The notes beneath the pieces were generated by a model that was not told the origin of the DNA, made no database searches, and saw only the letters and a list, made by a program, of their open reading frames with translations. This document shows positions 1 to 8,391 of a stretch of DNA of 64,000 bases, in pieces. A program made the position numbers and the translations under genes. Positions within the stretch are counted from its first letter, which is position 1. Every line of letters begins with the position of its first letter. Source of the DNA: UBA7330 sp043554545 (GTDB lineage Bacteria > Bacteroidota > Bacteroidia > Cytophagales > Cyclobacteriaceae). The stretch covers positions 186,001-250,000 of the forward strand of contig CP121337.1 of the NCBI GenBank assembly GCA_043554545.1, written 5' to 3'.

Positions 1-840
1 TTTGACAGTGCAGAGCTGGTCGTGGGGATAAATGCCAAAGGTTGCTCTGAATACACAAGGAAACAGTTGGATGCCCTGACAGACTTTGTGAGAAGACCTC
101 AGGTTGGTGCAAAAGGATTAGTCTATGTAAAATACAATACAGACGGAACTTTAAAATCCTCTGTAGACAAATTTTATAGTGAGGATCAACTCAAATCATG
201 GGCAGATAAATTTGGTGCAGAACCAGGAGACCTGATGCTGGTGTTGGCTGGTGAAAACGATGCTACACAAAAAGCATTATCAGAATTACGCCTTCACATG
301 GGGTCAGAATTAGGACTGCGTGACAAAAATGTATTCAAGCCTGTATGGATTTTTGATTTTCCATTGGTAGAATGGGACGAAGAGACGAACAGGTATCATG
401 CCATTCATCATCCATTTACTTCCCCACATAAAGATGATGTCCACTTATTGGAAAGTGAGCCTGGTAAGGCAAGGGCGAATGCGTATGACCTGGTTATAAA
501 TGGCTCGGAAGTAGGTGGGGGGTCTATCAGAATTCATAATAAAGCGCTTCAAAATAAAATGTTTGATCTTCTGGGTTTTACCAGTGAAGAGTCACAAAAG
601 CAATTTGGATTTTTGCTTGATGCATTTGAGTATGGAGCTCCGCCACATGGAGGTATCGCATTTGGATTGGACCGGCTTTGTGCTATTCTTGGTGGAAGTG
701 ATTCTATTCGTGATTTCATGGCTTTCCCAAAAAACAATAGTGGGAGAGACATCATGATTGATACACCTTCGGCGATAGATCAGACTCAACTTAGTGAATT
801 GGGCTTAAAAATTGATCTGAGTAGCGAAAAATTAAAGTAA
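1..840 (+). CDS. aspS: Aspartyl-tRNA synthetase, C-terminal part (5' truncated by window)
   Basis: Charges tRNA-Asp with aspartate in the cytoplasm. The frame is open from base 1, so the first ~300 residues of a ~580-residue enzyme lie outside the window. What remains is the end of the bacterial GAD insertion domain followed by the class II catalytic core: the HHPFTSP segment, the GGGSIRIHN block (motif 2-side strand) and motif 3, GIAFGLDRL, with the typical IRDFMAFPK after it. The reading frame is intact to TAA. The following GDPD gene starts 55 bp downstream on the same strand. Identification rests on class-defining motifs and is secure. Confidence 0.96.
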   Translation, partial: FDSAELVVGINAKGCSEYTRKQLDALTDFVRRPQVGAKGLVYVKYNTDGTLKSSVDKFYSEDQLKSWADKFGAEPGDLMLVLAGENDATQKALSELRLHMGSELGLRDKNVFKPVWIFDFPLVEWDEETNRYHAIHHPFTSPHKDDVHLLESEPGKARANAYDLVINGSEVGGGSIRIHNKALQNKMFDLLGFTSEESQKQFGFLLDAFEYGAPPHGGIAFGLDRLCAILGGSDSIRDFMAFPKNNSGRDIMIDTPSAIDQTQLSELGLKIDLSSEKLK

Positions 841-895
841 TACAGTTTAAGATGCTTGATTTTATTAAATTAACCCAACCAATTTCTTTTGCGTC

Positions 896-1804
896 ATGAC
901 AAGAAAGTTTATTTTTTATTCATTGCCATTTCTGTTTCTGTTTTTATGCATGGCAATTTTTGAGCCATGGATTTATCGCAACTTGATTGTAAGTTCAACT
1001 ATTGATGCAGAATTACAGGAAAAGGATTTTGTGATCATTGCCCATAAGGGAGCTTCTGGCCAGGCGCCAGAAAATACCATTCCGGCCTTTGTTCAGGCTT
1101 TGGAAATGGGTGTGGACATGATTGAATTGGATGTCAGACAGACAAAGGATGAACAAATTATTGTTATTCATGATGAGACATTAGATCGAACAACTAACGG
1201 TGTAGGGTTTGTTCATGATTACACCCTGGAGGAAATTCAGCAACTTGATGCAGGTGTCTGGTTTGGTGATCCAAAGTATGTTGGGGCAAGAGTACCCACA
1301 CTGAGGGAAGTGTTAGACACCATCAGAGGAAGGTGTAAAGTGCTTATTGAAATTAAACATACAGACCATCCTCACTATCACGATTTTGCAGAAAAATTAA
1401 TTGATGTAATCAGAAAGGAACAAAATGGGTTTGATTGGTGCTATTTGCAATCTTATGAGATGGAGTATCTCGAAGCAGCTCATGAATATGATGACCATAT
1501 TCAAACGAAGAAATTATTAATTGGTGAAGACTCAACCCCGCTTTTTGCCTTTTACATAGAAACAAAGCTACATCTGGGAAGAGCAACCAGTGAAGGTAAT
1601 CGGTTGCTTGCATTGAATCCGGAATATACGACACTTTCTACAAGAAGGGTATTTAGAATGCATGCAAGAGGTTTTGAAGTCTTTACCTATCCGGTAAATG
1701 ACAGGTTGGACATGATCCGACTGCTGCACATGGGAGTGGATGGTATCATCACTGACTACCCAGACCGACTTTTGAAGATAAAGGAGGAGATTCATGCTTT
1801 ATAG
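896..1804 (+). CDS. Membrane-anchored glycerophosphodiester phosphodiesterase family protein
   Basis: GDPD-family TIM barrel expected to hydrolyse glycerophosphodiesters to an alcohol and glycerol-3-phosphate. An N-terminal hydrophobic segment (residues ~5-22) suggests a membrane anchor or uncleaved signal, placing the domain outside the cytoplasm. Visible motifs are APENTIPAF, the metal-binding ELDV, the VIHDETLDRTTNG strand and the C-terminal GVDGIITDYP. The first active-site motif reads AHKGASG where the family normally has HRG, a Lys-for-Arg change. The protein is of normal length (~300 aa). It ends 14 bp before the convergent gene at 1819. Substrate is not inferable. Confidence 0.88.
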   Translation: MTRKFIFYSLPFLFLFLCMAIFEPWIYRNLIVSSTIDAELQEKDFVIIAHKGASGQAPENTIPAFVQALEMGVDMIELDVRQTKDEQIIVIHDETLDRTTNGVGFVHDYTLEEIQQLDAGVWFGDPKYVGARVPTLREVLDTIRGRCKVLIEIKHTDHPHYHDFAEKLIDVIRKEQNGFDWCYLQSYEMEYLEAAHEYDDHIQTKKLLIGEDSTPLFAFYIETKLHLGRATSEGNRLLALNPEYTTLSTRRVFRMHARGFEVFTYPVNDRLDMIRLLHMGVDGIITDYPDRLLKIKEEIHAL

Positions 1805-1818
1805 CATGGCATGCTTCA

Positions 1819-3237
1819 TTATTTGCCAGCCAGTCTATTAATCATCCCGCCGAATACAAATCCGTGAAGCGGATACACGGCCATCCAGTAAAGTCTTCCC
1901 CAAATTCCTCTTGGACGAAATGTGGCAGTTTGGATTAATTGATCTTCTTTGATCTTAAATTCCAGCCAGGCCTCTCCGGGGAGTTTCATTTCGGCAAATA
2001 GCAGTACCCTTGCTTCCTTACGGTCAGCAAAAAGCACACGCCAGAAATCTACTGCATCACCGGCCTGAAGCTGATCATCATGTGTACGACCTCTTCTCAG
2101 GCCGACACCTCCAACCAACTGATCTAGAATCCCCCTGATCTTCCACAGCCAGGTGGCATAGTACCAACCCGTTTCTCCCCCGATCCTCCAAATACGATCC
2201 AGTGTAAGATCTTTAGCATCATATGTTATGGACCGGCTATCTATTAAACATCCATGTGTGGGTACCTGAAGGAAGTCTGAAATATTAAAGTCTAAACGGC
2301 CACTAATCAAGGAGTCTTTCCAGCTGGAGAGGACTTCATGGCTTTCTATTTTTGATAGGGTCCTTGATAATGCTTCTTCATAACCAACCGGAGAAATTTC
2401 CAATAATTTATTGATATTACTTTTTCTGCATATGACTTCAATCTTCATGCTATCTACGAGTGCAGAAGCTAACTTATAGGAAGTAGAAGTCACAAAGTAG
2501 AGCCAGTATGAGGAGAGCCTGGGTGTCATTACAGGAACAATAAATATTTTTCTTCTGAGCTTTCTGACTTTTGCATACCCCATTAGCATTTCATGGTAAG
2601 TAAGGATCTCTGGTCCTCCAATATCAAAGCTTTGGTCAAACATCTCTTTTTTAAGCAAAGATTTTGAAAGAAGAGCGATCACATCGGTAATACCGATTGG
2701 CTGGCATCTGGTATTTAGCCATTTAGGCGCGACCATAACCGGAAGTTTTTCAACAAGATCTCTTATGATTTCAAAAGAAGCACTTCCTGATCCTATAATT
2801 ATTCCAGCTCGTAAAGTGGTTAAATGGGATTTTCCTTTTGACAGAATATCTTCAACATTTTTGCGAGAACTCAAATGTTTGGATAGTGTATCGTCGTTAA
2901 CAATCCCACTTAGGTAGATTATCTGTTGGGCACTTGTCTGATCAACTGCACTGACAAAGTTTTTAGCAGACTGTTGCTCCAACTCGTGATAATTTTTTGT
3001 AGTAGACATAGAATGCACCAAATAATAGGCGGCATCTATGTCTTTTGGGAATTTTTCCAGAGAATCCCTATCCAGTAAGTCAGTTTCAACTACCTGAATT
3101 TTATCTGAAAAAGTATCAGAAGGATTAAACCTTTGAGCGTCACGAACACAACAGACCACTGTATGTCCATTTTTTATTAGGATGGGAAGAAGCCTTTGCC
3201 CGATGTAACCCGTGGCTCCAGTTAATAGAATCTTCAA
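1819..3237 (-). CDS. NAD(P)-binding SDR-like protein with C-terminal DUF2867
   Basis: Extended or atypical SDR: an N-terminal Rossmann fold begins MKILLTGATGYIGQRLLPIL with the TGxxGxxG dinucleotide motif and an acidic VVETDLLDRDSLEKF strand, as in YbjT/NmrA-like proteins. The last ~150 residues (GDAVDFWRV ... GEAWLEFKI) match DUF2867, and this two-domain architecture of ~470 aa is common in Bacteroidota. Catalytic role unknown; a quinone- or lipid-related oxidoreductase is possible. The start is a TTG codon: no ATG or GTG lies between it and the upstream in-frame stop, and translation from it gives a canonical Rossmann N-terminus. Confidence 0.8.
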   Translation of the reverse strand: MKILLTGATGYIGQRLLPILIKNGHTVVCCVRDAQRFNPSDTFSDKIQVVETDLLDRDSLEKFPKDIDAAYYLVHSMSTTKNYHELEQQSAKNFVSAVDQTSAQQIIYLSGIVNDDTLSKHLSSRKNVEDILSKGKSHLTTLRAGIIIGSGSASFEIIRDLVEKLPVMVAPKWLNTRCQPIGITDVIALLSKSLLKKEMFDQSFDIGGPEILTYHEMLMGYAKVRKLRRKIFIVPVMTPRLSSYWLYFVTSTSYKLASALVDSMKIEVICRKSNINKLLEISPVGYEEALSRTLSKIESHEVLSSWKDSLISGRLDFNISDFLQVPTHGCLIDSRSITYDAKDLTLDRIWRIGGETGWYYATWLWKIRGILDQLVGGVGLRRGRTHDDQLQAGDAVDFWRVLFADRKEARVLLFAEMKLPGEAWLEFKIKEDQLIQTATFRPRGIWGRLYWMAVYPLHGFVFGGMINRLAGK

Positions 3238-3318
3238 GTGAGTGCGATCATTGATACAATCAGTAAACTAGGAATTTATTCTATGGTTTAAAAATATGGT
3301 GAATAGTCATTAAGATAC

Positions 3319-3351
3319 TTTTGTGATTTTAGGCTATACCGGGTAGGTTTA
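3319..3351 (+). promoter_or_regulatory. Candidate Bacteroidota-type promoter for the BNR_4 lipoprotein gene
   Basis: TTTTG at 3319-3323 and TAGGTTTA at 3344-3351 are separated by 20 bp, close to the phylum's sigma-A consensus (TTTG, ~19-20 bp, TAnnTTTG). The second box lies ~20 bp before the ATG at 3372. Assigned by eye only. Confidence 0.4.
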
Positions 3352-3371
3352 CTTCAAACAACAATTCACAA

Positions 3372-4781
3372 ATGAGTGATCAGCACATTTTTGGCTTTTT
3401 ACATACGATCTTCTTTTCACTGATACTGATTACATCAGGCTGCTCGCAACAGGGTCCGAGCGTGATTGATGAAACGAGCCAACAGGAAAATGTTACTCAG
3501 GTGATAGCAATTGATAGTGTCTGGTCTGGACATCCGGTTGGGTTTAGTTTATATACTCACGGAGATAGACAGTACATCGCTTACTATAATGCGACCAGAA
3601 ACATGGTCGTTGGTCAGCGAAATCTTGATGAGGATAAGTTTCAGCTTTATACGATGCCTGCCACATACAGAGAAACTTCGGGGGGTACCAGTACTGTTCT
3701 GGAATGGGATAGCCACAATTCTTTAACCATTGGAATAGATAAGGAAGGCTATATTCATTTATCAGGCAATATGCATGTGGATCCAATCACTTACTTCAGG
3801 AGTACGGTGCCACACGACATCACAACGCTCAGGCAGCAAATGGAATTGGTTGGCCCCAACGAAGAAAGGTGTACCTACCCTCATTTTATGCTTACAAAGG
3901 AGCATGAACTAATTTTTCATTATCGGGATGGAGGTAGTGGAAATGGGAATGAAATATATAATATTTATTCCTGTGAAACGAGGAGCTGGACCCGTATGCT
4001 GGACGTACCGCTGACAGATGGACAGGGTTTGATGAATGCTTACCAGTCACAGCCTGTAATACGAAAGGATGGATGGTATCATGTTTACTGGGTTTGGCGC
4101 GACACACCTGATTGCTCAACCAATCATGATTTGTCCTATATGAAAAGCCCTGATTTGAAGAATTGGTATAATGCTTTTGGAAATCCTGTTGATTTACCTG
4201 CCACGCTGGATCAAAAACAATTAATTGTTGATCCAATTCCAGTAAATGGTGGAATAATTAATTTGGCAGCAAAACTTTGTTTGGATGAAAGTGACCAGCC
4301 CGTCTTTACCTATCATAAATTTGATACAAATGGGAATACACAGTTGTTCATTGCTCAGACGGATAACAATTTATGGACTTATAAGGCAATAACAGACTGG
4401 GAATACCGGTGGGAGTTTTCTGGCAATGGGAGTATCAATAGTGAGATTGCTGTAAAGTCATTTACTCGTCGAGAAGATGACAACTATGAGGTAGCTTATT
4501 GGCACATTAAATATGGCAATGGCACCATTTTACTGAACGACCAATTTGAAGTAATTGGAAAGGTATTGAAACCAGATCCTTTTAGGTCAACACTAGAAGT
4601 GGTTGGAGATTTCCCTGGATTAGGGATTAAAACCACCAATGATTTGGGTGATTCTGAAAAGGAGAATGTCAGATATGTTTTAAAGTGGGAGACCCTCAAT
4701 AGTAATCGTGATCGACCCAGACCGGAGCCGTGGCCAGCGCCAAGTTTACTTAGTTTATATAAGCTGGAGAAAAGTAATTAG
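3372..4781 (+). CDS. BNR_4-type beta-propeller lipoprotein, possible polysaccharide lyase-like enzyme
   Basis: Outer-surface or periplasmic lipoprotein: signal peptide with lipobox ITSGC (Cys24). The rest is a BNR_4 (PF15892-like) propeller with repeated DxxG/W blades. Residues ~115-190 contain GYIHLSGNMH, PHFMLTKEHELIFHYRDG and GSGNGNE, the conserved core of a family that includes ulvan lyases (PL24/PL25) and many uncharacterised members. His and Tyr/Arg residues in this segment could form an active site, but activity on a particular polysaccharide is inference. A promoter-like sequence precedes the gene, and the downstream lipoprotein phosphoesterase is convergent 6 bp away, so this gene is probably monocistronic. 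A second, more distant BNR_4 protein is at 42959. Confidence 0.75.
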   Translation: MSDQHIFGFLHTIFFSLILITSGCSQQGPSVIDETSQQENVTQVIAIDSVWSGHPVGFSLYTHGDRQYIAYYNATRNMVVGQRNLDEDKFQLYTMPATYRETSGGTSTVLEWDSHNSLTIGIDKEGYIHLSGNMHVDPITYFRSTVPHDITTLRQQMELVGPNEERCTYPHFMLTKEHELIFHYRDGGSGNGNEIYNIYSCETRSWTRMLDVPLTDGQGLMNAYQSQPVIRKDGWYHVYWVWRDTPDCSTNHDLSYMKSPDLKNWYNAFGNPVDLPATLDQKQLIVDPIPVNGGIINLAAKLCLDESDQPVFTYHKFDTNGNTQLFIAQTDNNLWTYKAITDWEYRWEFSGNGSINSEIAVKSFTRREDDNYEVAYWHIKYGNGTILLNDQFEVIGKVLKPDPFRSTLEVVGDFPGLGIKTTNDLGDSEKENVRYVLKWETLNSNRDRPRPEPWPAPSLLSLYKLEKSN

Positions 4782-4787
4782 AGTCAC

Positions 4788-5750
4788 TTAGAATTCCATC
4801 CGCCTTTCGGTAATCTGAGGTTTCACAAATTTCTTTAGGTATTCAGGATAACCGACTTCCCAGGGACTAGGTCCGACATAGGAGGTGTATTTACCTGACA
4901 TTTTGATATAGCCTTCGGTAGATATTTCAACAACTGTGAAAAGAGGTTCTTTGTAGGGAGCTGTATATTTTATCCACTTAAAATCTTTATCTACTTCCTC
5001 GCTATATCTAAGGTATTCATATTCTTCACCCAGCCATTTGTAAGCCATAGAATTAATGGTGATATACCAGATCCCATTGATGTTTTCTGAAAAGTCATGA
5101 TGTGTGTGTCCATTGAAGCTTGCGATAATTCTACTTTCAGGATTTGATTGGTTGTGCTTTTCAAATATTGCTCTTACTACTTCCGAATCCTTAATGCTAT
5201 ATCTTTCTCCAGGGGTTCCAGGGTCAGTACCTATCCCCTGATGAGAAAACAATATGATTGGCTCTGAAGCATTTTTTAGCTCACCTCTAAGCCACGAAAT
5301 TTGTTCCTCTCCAATAAATGATCGGTAACCTTTTTGATCCGAATACTCCTTATCATTTCCATCCAAAACAATGAATAGAAAACCATTTTGGCTAAAAGTA
5401 TAGTAGGAATTCTCCATTTTCCTATAGCTGATGGCTTCTTCAAGTGAAGTGCCTCCATCCATCTCATGATTTCCAATGATGTGATATTTAGGGCCAGGAA
5501 AGGAATTCCAGATGTCAAAATATGGAGCGTATTTCTCATCTGGAATCCCAAAGTCACCAAGTTCAACGATAAAGTCAGGTCGGGCAATCTTCATGCTATC
5601 AATAAATGAAGATATTCGATACTCAGCATCATGCATAGTTGGCAGGTGGACGTCTGAGCACATCCCAATACGCACTTTTTTTGTTTCCTTATTAGGACTG
5701 CAATTGATGACCAGAAGTGAGATACAGATTGTGAAGAGTGAAATTCGCAT
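4788..5750 (-). CDS. Calcineurin-like metallophosphoesterase lipoprotein
   Basis: Exported phosphoesterase of the calcineurin-like superfamily. The dimetal-site motifs occur in order: CSDVHLP, ELGDFG, GNHEMDGG, LFSHQGIG and FNGHTHHDF. I place the start at the ATG at 5750, which gives a compact lipoprotein signal (MRISLFTICISLLVINC, lipobox Cys17); an in-frame GTG at 5795 and ATG at 5789 would add a hydrophilic extension before the hydrophobic core. Substrate unknown; relatives include 3',5'-cyclic nucleotide phosphodiesterases and secreted acid phosphatases. It converges with the BNR_4 gene to its left. Confidence 0.85.
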   Translation of the reverse strand: MRISLFTICISLLVINCSPNKETKKVRIGMCSDVHLPTMHDAEYRISSFIDSMKIARPDFIVELGDFGIPDEKYAPYFDIWNSFPGPKYHIIGNHEMDGGTSLEEAISYRKMENSYYTFSQNGFLFIVLDGNDKEYSDQKGYRSFIGEEQISWLRGELKNASEPIILFSHQGIGTDPGTPGERYSIKDSEVVRAIFEKHNQSNPESRIIASFNGHTHHDFSENINGIWYITINSMAYKWLGEEYEYLRYSEEVDKDFKWIKYTAPYKEPLFTVVEISTEGYIKMSGKYTSYVGPSPWEVGYPEYLKKFVKPQITERRMEF

Positions 5751-5909
5751 TTGTTTAAGATAATAGTTAGTTGATTTCTTTTGGGACATACGCACTATCT
5801 ATACCCTACTATATGCCAAATTGACTATCAAGGTTGCTTATTAAAGTATTAATTATTTATTTGTTTATTCGGTTTAAATAGGTGATTAAGATTGATCCCA
5901 GACTTTTTC

Positions 5910-6134
5910 CTAATCACTATTACCCTCAGGGGTAGTCTTTTTCATGATCTCCAGAGCTTTTTCTAAATCAGCTTCTGATACTTGTAGTTCTACTGCGAAA
6001 GTAGTCATGTGACTCATAATTTGCGTAATGAATTCATTCTTCATGAAGCACTTAATCCCTTCAGACTCTAATATGCTTTTGAGAACAAGTAAATCTGATT
6101 CTGAATGTGACTCTTTGATGGTGATAAAAGACAT
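5910..6134 (-). CDS. DUF2007 small protein
   Basis: A 74-residue protein with the alpha-beta pattern of DUF2007 (putative signal-transducing protein): it opens with an ESHSESDLLVLKSILESEGI helix and continues with a strand containing FMKNE and a VSEADLEKALEIMKK helix. Such proteins are ACT/PII-like in shape and have no assigned biochemical role. No catalytic residues are evident. It stands alone, with ~160 bp to the phosphoesterase start and ~210 bp to the next gene. Confidence 0.75.
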   Translation of the reverse strand: MSFITIKESHSESDLLVLKSILESEGIKCFMKNEFITQIMSHMTTFAVELQVSEADLEKALEIMKKTTPEGNSD

Positions 6135-6346
6135 AACGCATCCTATTAATTAGCATATGATAAATTTAAGCAAATACTTTGGAATAGGTGTTAGCTGTTG
6201 GTAATCGATATTAACTCAATATACGATGAGCGATAGAGGAACAATCTGTATCCTTCAGCATAATAACCAAAGAGTAGCGGTAAATGGGGTGATTACTTAA
6301 TCAAAGATTTAGTTTGAGTCTCGCTTACTCACTCAGCTTGGGCTGC

Positions 6347-6871
6347 TCAGTTTTTAGCCTGAATTTTCGTCAACCAATTATCTCGTTCGTAAACAACAAA
6401 ATCAAAATGATCCCCAGCTTTATTTATTATTCTTATTCCGTTTTGGAAAAGCTTGGCTGTTTTTCTTGGAATGACTTCTTTGATGTCCTCAACAAGAAGT
6501 TCAGTCTCCCCAGATTGTATGTTCAACTTATGTGATTTGAATATTAGGCGCTTGTCCGTAAGAAGTAGTTTTCCACCAACCCCTTCAATTCCACGAAATA
6601 TATTTGCTGGGCCTTCATGTTTCATCACTTCATTTTCATTCAACTTGATCAGAATTTTTCTCATGAATGTGCTAGTGATTTTATTCATCAGGTAGAAATA
6701 ACTCAAACCAAAAAAGAGACCAAATGAAATAAAAGCAAACAGGAAACTTACCCAGTTAAAGTCTTTGTGAAGGAATAAGTAATTCATAAGGCTAGTCAGG
6801 ATTGCGAATGTCAATCCTGAAAGCATTGAGAAAACAATTTTATGTTTTGATGAGACATCCATATGTGTCAT
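6347..6871 (-). CDS. GRAM-domain membrane protein
   Basis: Two closely spaced hydrophobic helices (residues ~13-33 and ~38-60) precede a ~100-residue beta-rich domain with the GRAM/PH-like signature: NENEVMKHEGPANI, GGKLLLTDKRLIFKSH and the closing EDIKEVIPR and GIRIINKAGDHFDFVV strands. GRAM domains commonly bind membrane lipids or act as adaptors; here the domain would sit on the cytoplasmic face. Function unknown. The family is seen as small membrane proteins across Bacteroidota. The start ATG at 6871 is not strongly distinguished from the ATG three codons later. Confidence 0.65.
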   Translation of the reverse strand: MTHMDVSSKHKIVFSMLSGLTFAILTSLMNYLFLHKDFNWVSFLFAFISFGLFFGLSYFYLMNKITSTFMRKILIKLNENEVMKHEGPANIFRGIEGVGGKLLLTDKRLIFKSHKLNIQSGETELLVEDIKEVIPRKTAKLFQNGIRIINKAGDHFDFVVYERDNWLTKIQAKN

Positions 6872-7207
6872 TTTTACTAAGTAGTGGTCATAATTATATT
6901 ACATGTAAAATACTAATCTAAAATATTCATGAGCTATCTGGATAAATTTTACTTGGTGTATTCTTCCTTGAGCAAATAGCTATGAATTTTTTTACCTCAG
7001 ACCGAAATGTATCGATGTTAATATTCAACACCACATCAGTAATTTTTCTTTTAATACTAATTCTGGTGCACAAGAGGAAAGAATTAAAACTGAGATAGCG
7101 ACTGAAAATAATCTTAGCTTCCGTTCAATAATCAGAGTTATTAAGGCAATCCATAGTATTCAATTGAGTGATACTTTCCTACATGCTAATCTGTATTAAA
7201 TAAGTAA
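6872..7207. other. Intergenic stretch, 336 bp
   Basis: AT-rich spacer between the GRAM-domain gene (start 6871) and the end of the oxidoreductase gene at 7208. The only thing I see in it is a short plus-strand frame, 6982-7098, listed separately. No hairpin terminator or clear promoter is visible. Confidence 0.5.
6982..7098 (+). CDS. Possible 38-residue single-pass membrane peptide
   Basis: An ATG-to-TAG frame on the plus strand in the spacer encodes 38 residues: a polar start (MNFFTSDRNV), a continuous hydrophobic stretch (TTSVIFLLILILV) and a basic tail (HKRKELKLR). That is the layout of a small N-out/C-in membrane peptide, with positive-inside charge after the helix. There is no homology evidence, and AT-rich spacer readily yields such frames by chance, so this is only a candidate. 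Confidence 0.18.
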   Translation: MNFFTSDRNVSMLIFNTTSVIFLLILILVHKRKELKLR

Positions 7208-8314
7208 CTAAACCTTCACTTTTTGGCCAGTTTTGGCTGCTTTGAAGATGGCTTCGATAATTTTCATGTCTTTCACTCCTTCTTCTCCATTTACCGATAC
7301 CAGTGGCTTCTTGTCTTCCAAAATGATCTGTGACATCTCATCCATCTGGATGGTTTGATGTGTGATATGGGGTTGTGTCAGGGGGCCTTCGTGTGTGCGT
7401 CCTTGAATTGGACCATAGCCAGTAGAAGGTTTCATCTCTACAAATCCCTTTTCACCGGTCATAAAAAACCGGTCGAGGTTTCTCATGGCATAGGTAGAAA
7501 GGCAGGAAGCCACAGCTCCACCGGGAAATCCCATTTGAAATTGGATGGTTTCGTCAATACCATCTTTGAACTTTACAGGATCTGTTTTCGTCTCCTGGGC
7601 GGTAACCCACATTGGCTCTTCGCCGAGCATATAGCGAGCGCCATTTATCGAGTAGATACCGATATCCATCATGGCACCACCTCCTGAAAGTTCTTTGTTA
7701 AGGCGCCACTGTGTAGGGTCTCCAATCGTGAAACCGGATTGTCCCTGGAAAAATTTTAGTTTACCAAATGCTCCGGCCTGTCGCATCTTGATTACGGCTA
7801 CTGTTTTTGGCTCAAAATGCATTCGGTAGCCAATTAATAGCCTCACGCCATTGGCCTTGCAGGCATCTACCATTTCCTGTCCCTCCTTTGCACTGATGCC
7901 CATTGGCTTCTCAGAGATCACATGTTTTTTGGCTTTTGCGACTCTTAAAGTCTGTGGATGATGTAAGGCATTTGGGGTAATGATATAAACGGCATCAATG
8001 TCCGGATTATCTTTGATGGCGTCAAAATTTTCGTAGTTATAGCAGTTTTTGTCTGGGATATCAAACCGCTTTTGCCAGGCAGTTATCTTGGAGGGAGTAC
8101 CGCTGATTACACCTACCAACTTAGCTCGGGTGCAGCTTTGCATCGCATCAGCCACCCTGGTGCCGTAAGAGCCAAGACCCATAATGGCTACCCTCAAAAC
8201 AGGGCCCTGATAGGGGGTGCCAGAGGCAGCAAAAAGGTTTGAGCTATTATATAAAAGAGGTAACCCTAAGGCCGTTACCTTCATTTTGCCTAGAAAATTT
8301 CTTCTTGATTCCAT
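7208..8314 (-). CDS. Gfo/Idh/MocA family oxidoreductase with Tat-like leader
   Basis: NAD(P)-dependent sugar or inositol dehydrogenase family. The N-terminus carries a twin-arginine-like leader (ESRRNFLGKMKVTALGLPLLY), followed by the Rossmann motif AIMGLGSYGTRVADAM, the EKPMG motif of the family (active-site Lys) and the alpha/beta substrate domain with GGGAMMDIGIY. Tat-exported members of this family in Bacteroidota are usually linked to extracytoplasmic glycan or sugar-derivative processing, with cofactor folded in the cytoplasm. Substrate cannot be read from sequence. The gene is transcribed alone, with a 77 bp gap to the next gene upstream. Confidence 0.88.
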   Translation of the reverse strand: MESRRNFLGKMKVTALGLPLLYNSSNLFAASGTPYQGPVLRVAIMGLGSYGTRVADAMQSCTRAKLVGVISGTPSKITAWQKRFDIPDKNCYNYENFDAIKDNPDIDAVYIITPNALHHPQTLRVAKAKKHVISEKPMGISAKEGQEMVDACKANGVRLLIGYRMHFEPKTVAVIKMRQAGAFGKLKFFQGQSGFTIGDPTQWRLNKELSGGGAMMDIGIYSINGARYMLGEEPMWVTAQETKTDPVKFKDGIDETIQFQMGFPGGAVASCLSTYAMRNLDRFFMTGEKGFVEMKPSTGYGPIQGRTHEGPLTQPHITHQTIQMDEMSQIILEDKKPLVSVNGEEGVKDMKIIEAIFKAAKTGQKVKV

Positions 8315-8391
8315 GTTTAATGCTTTTTATAAAAGTAAGGCTAAAAAGGGTTCATCACAAATAAAATGAAATTTTGAAGAAGCAATTAACC

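Noticed and set aside
1803..1815. Palindrome AGCATGGCATGCT between convergent genes
   Set aside because: Only a 1-nt loop and no T-run; too short for a terminator and likely chance.
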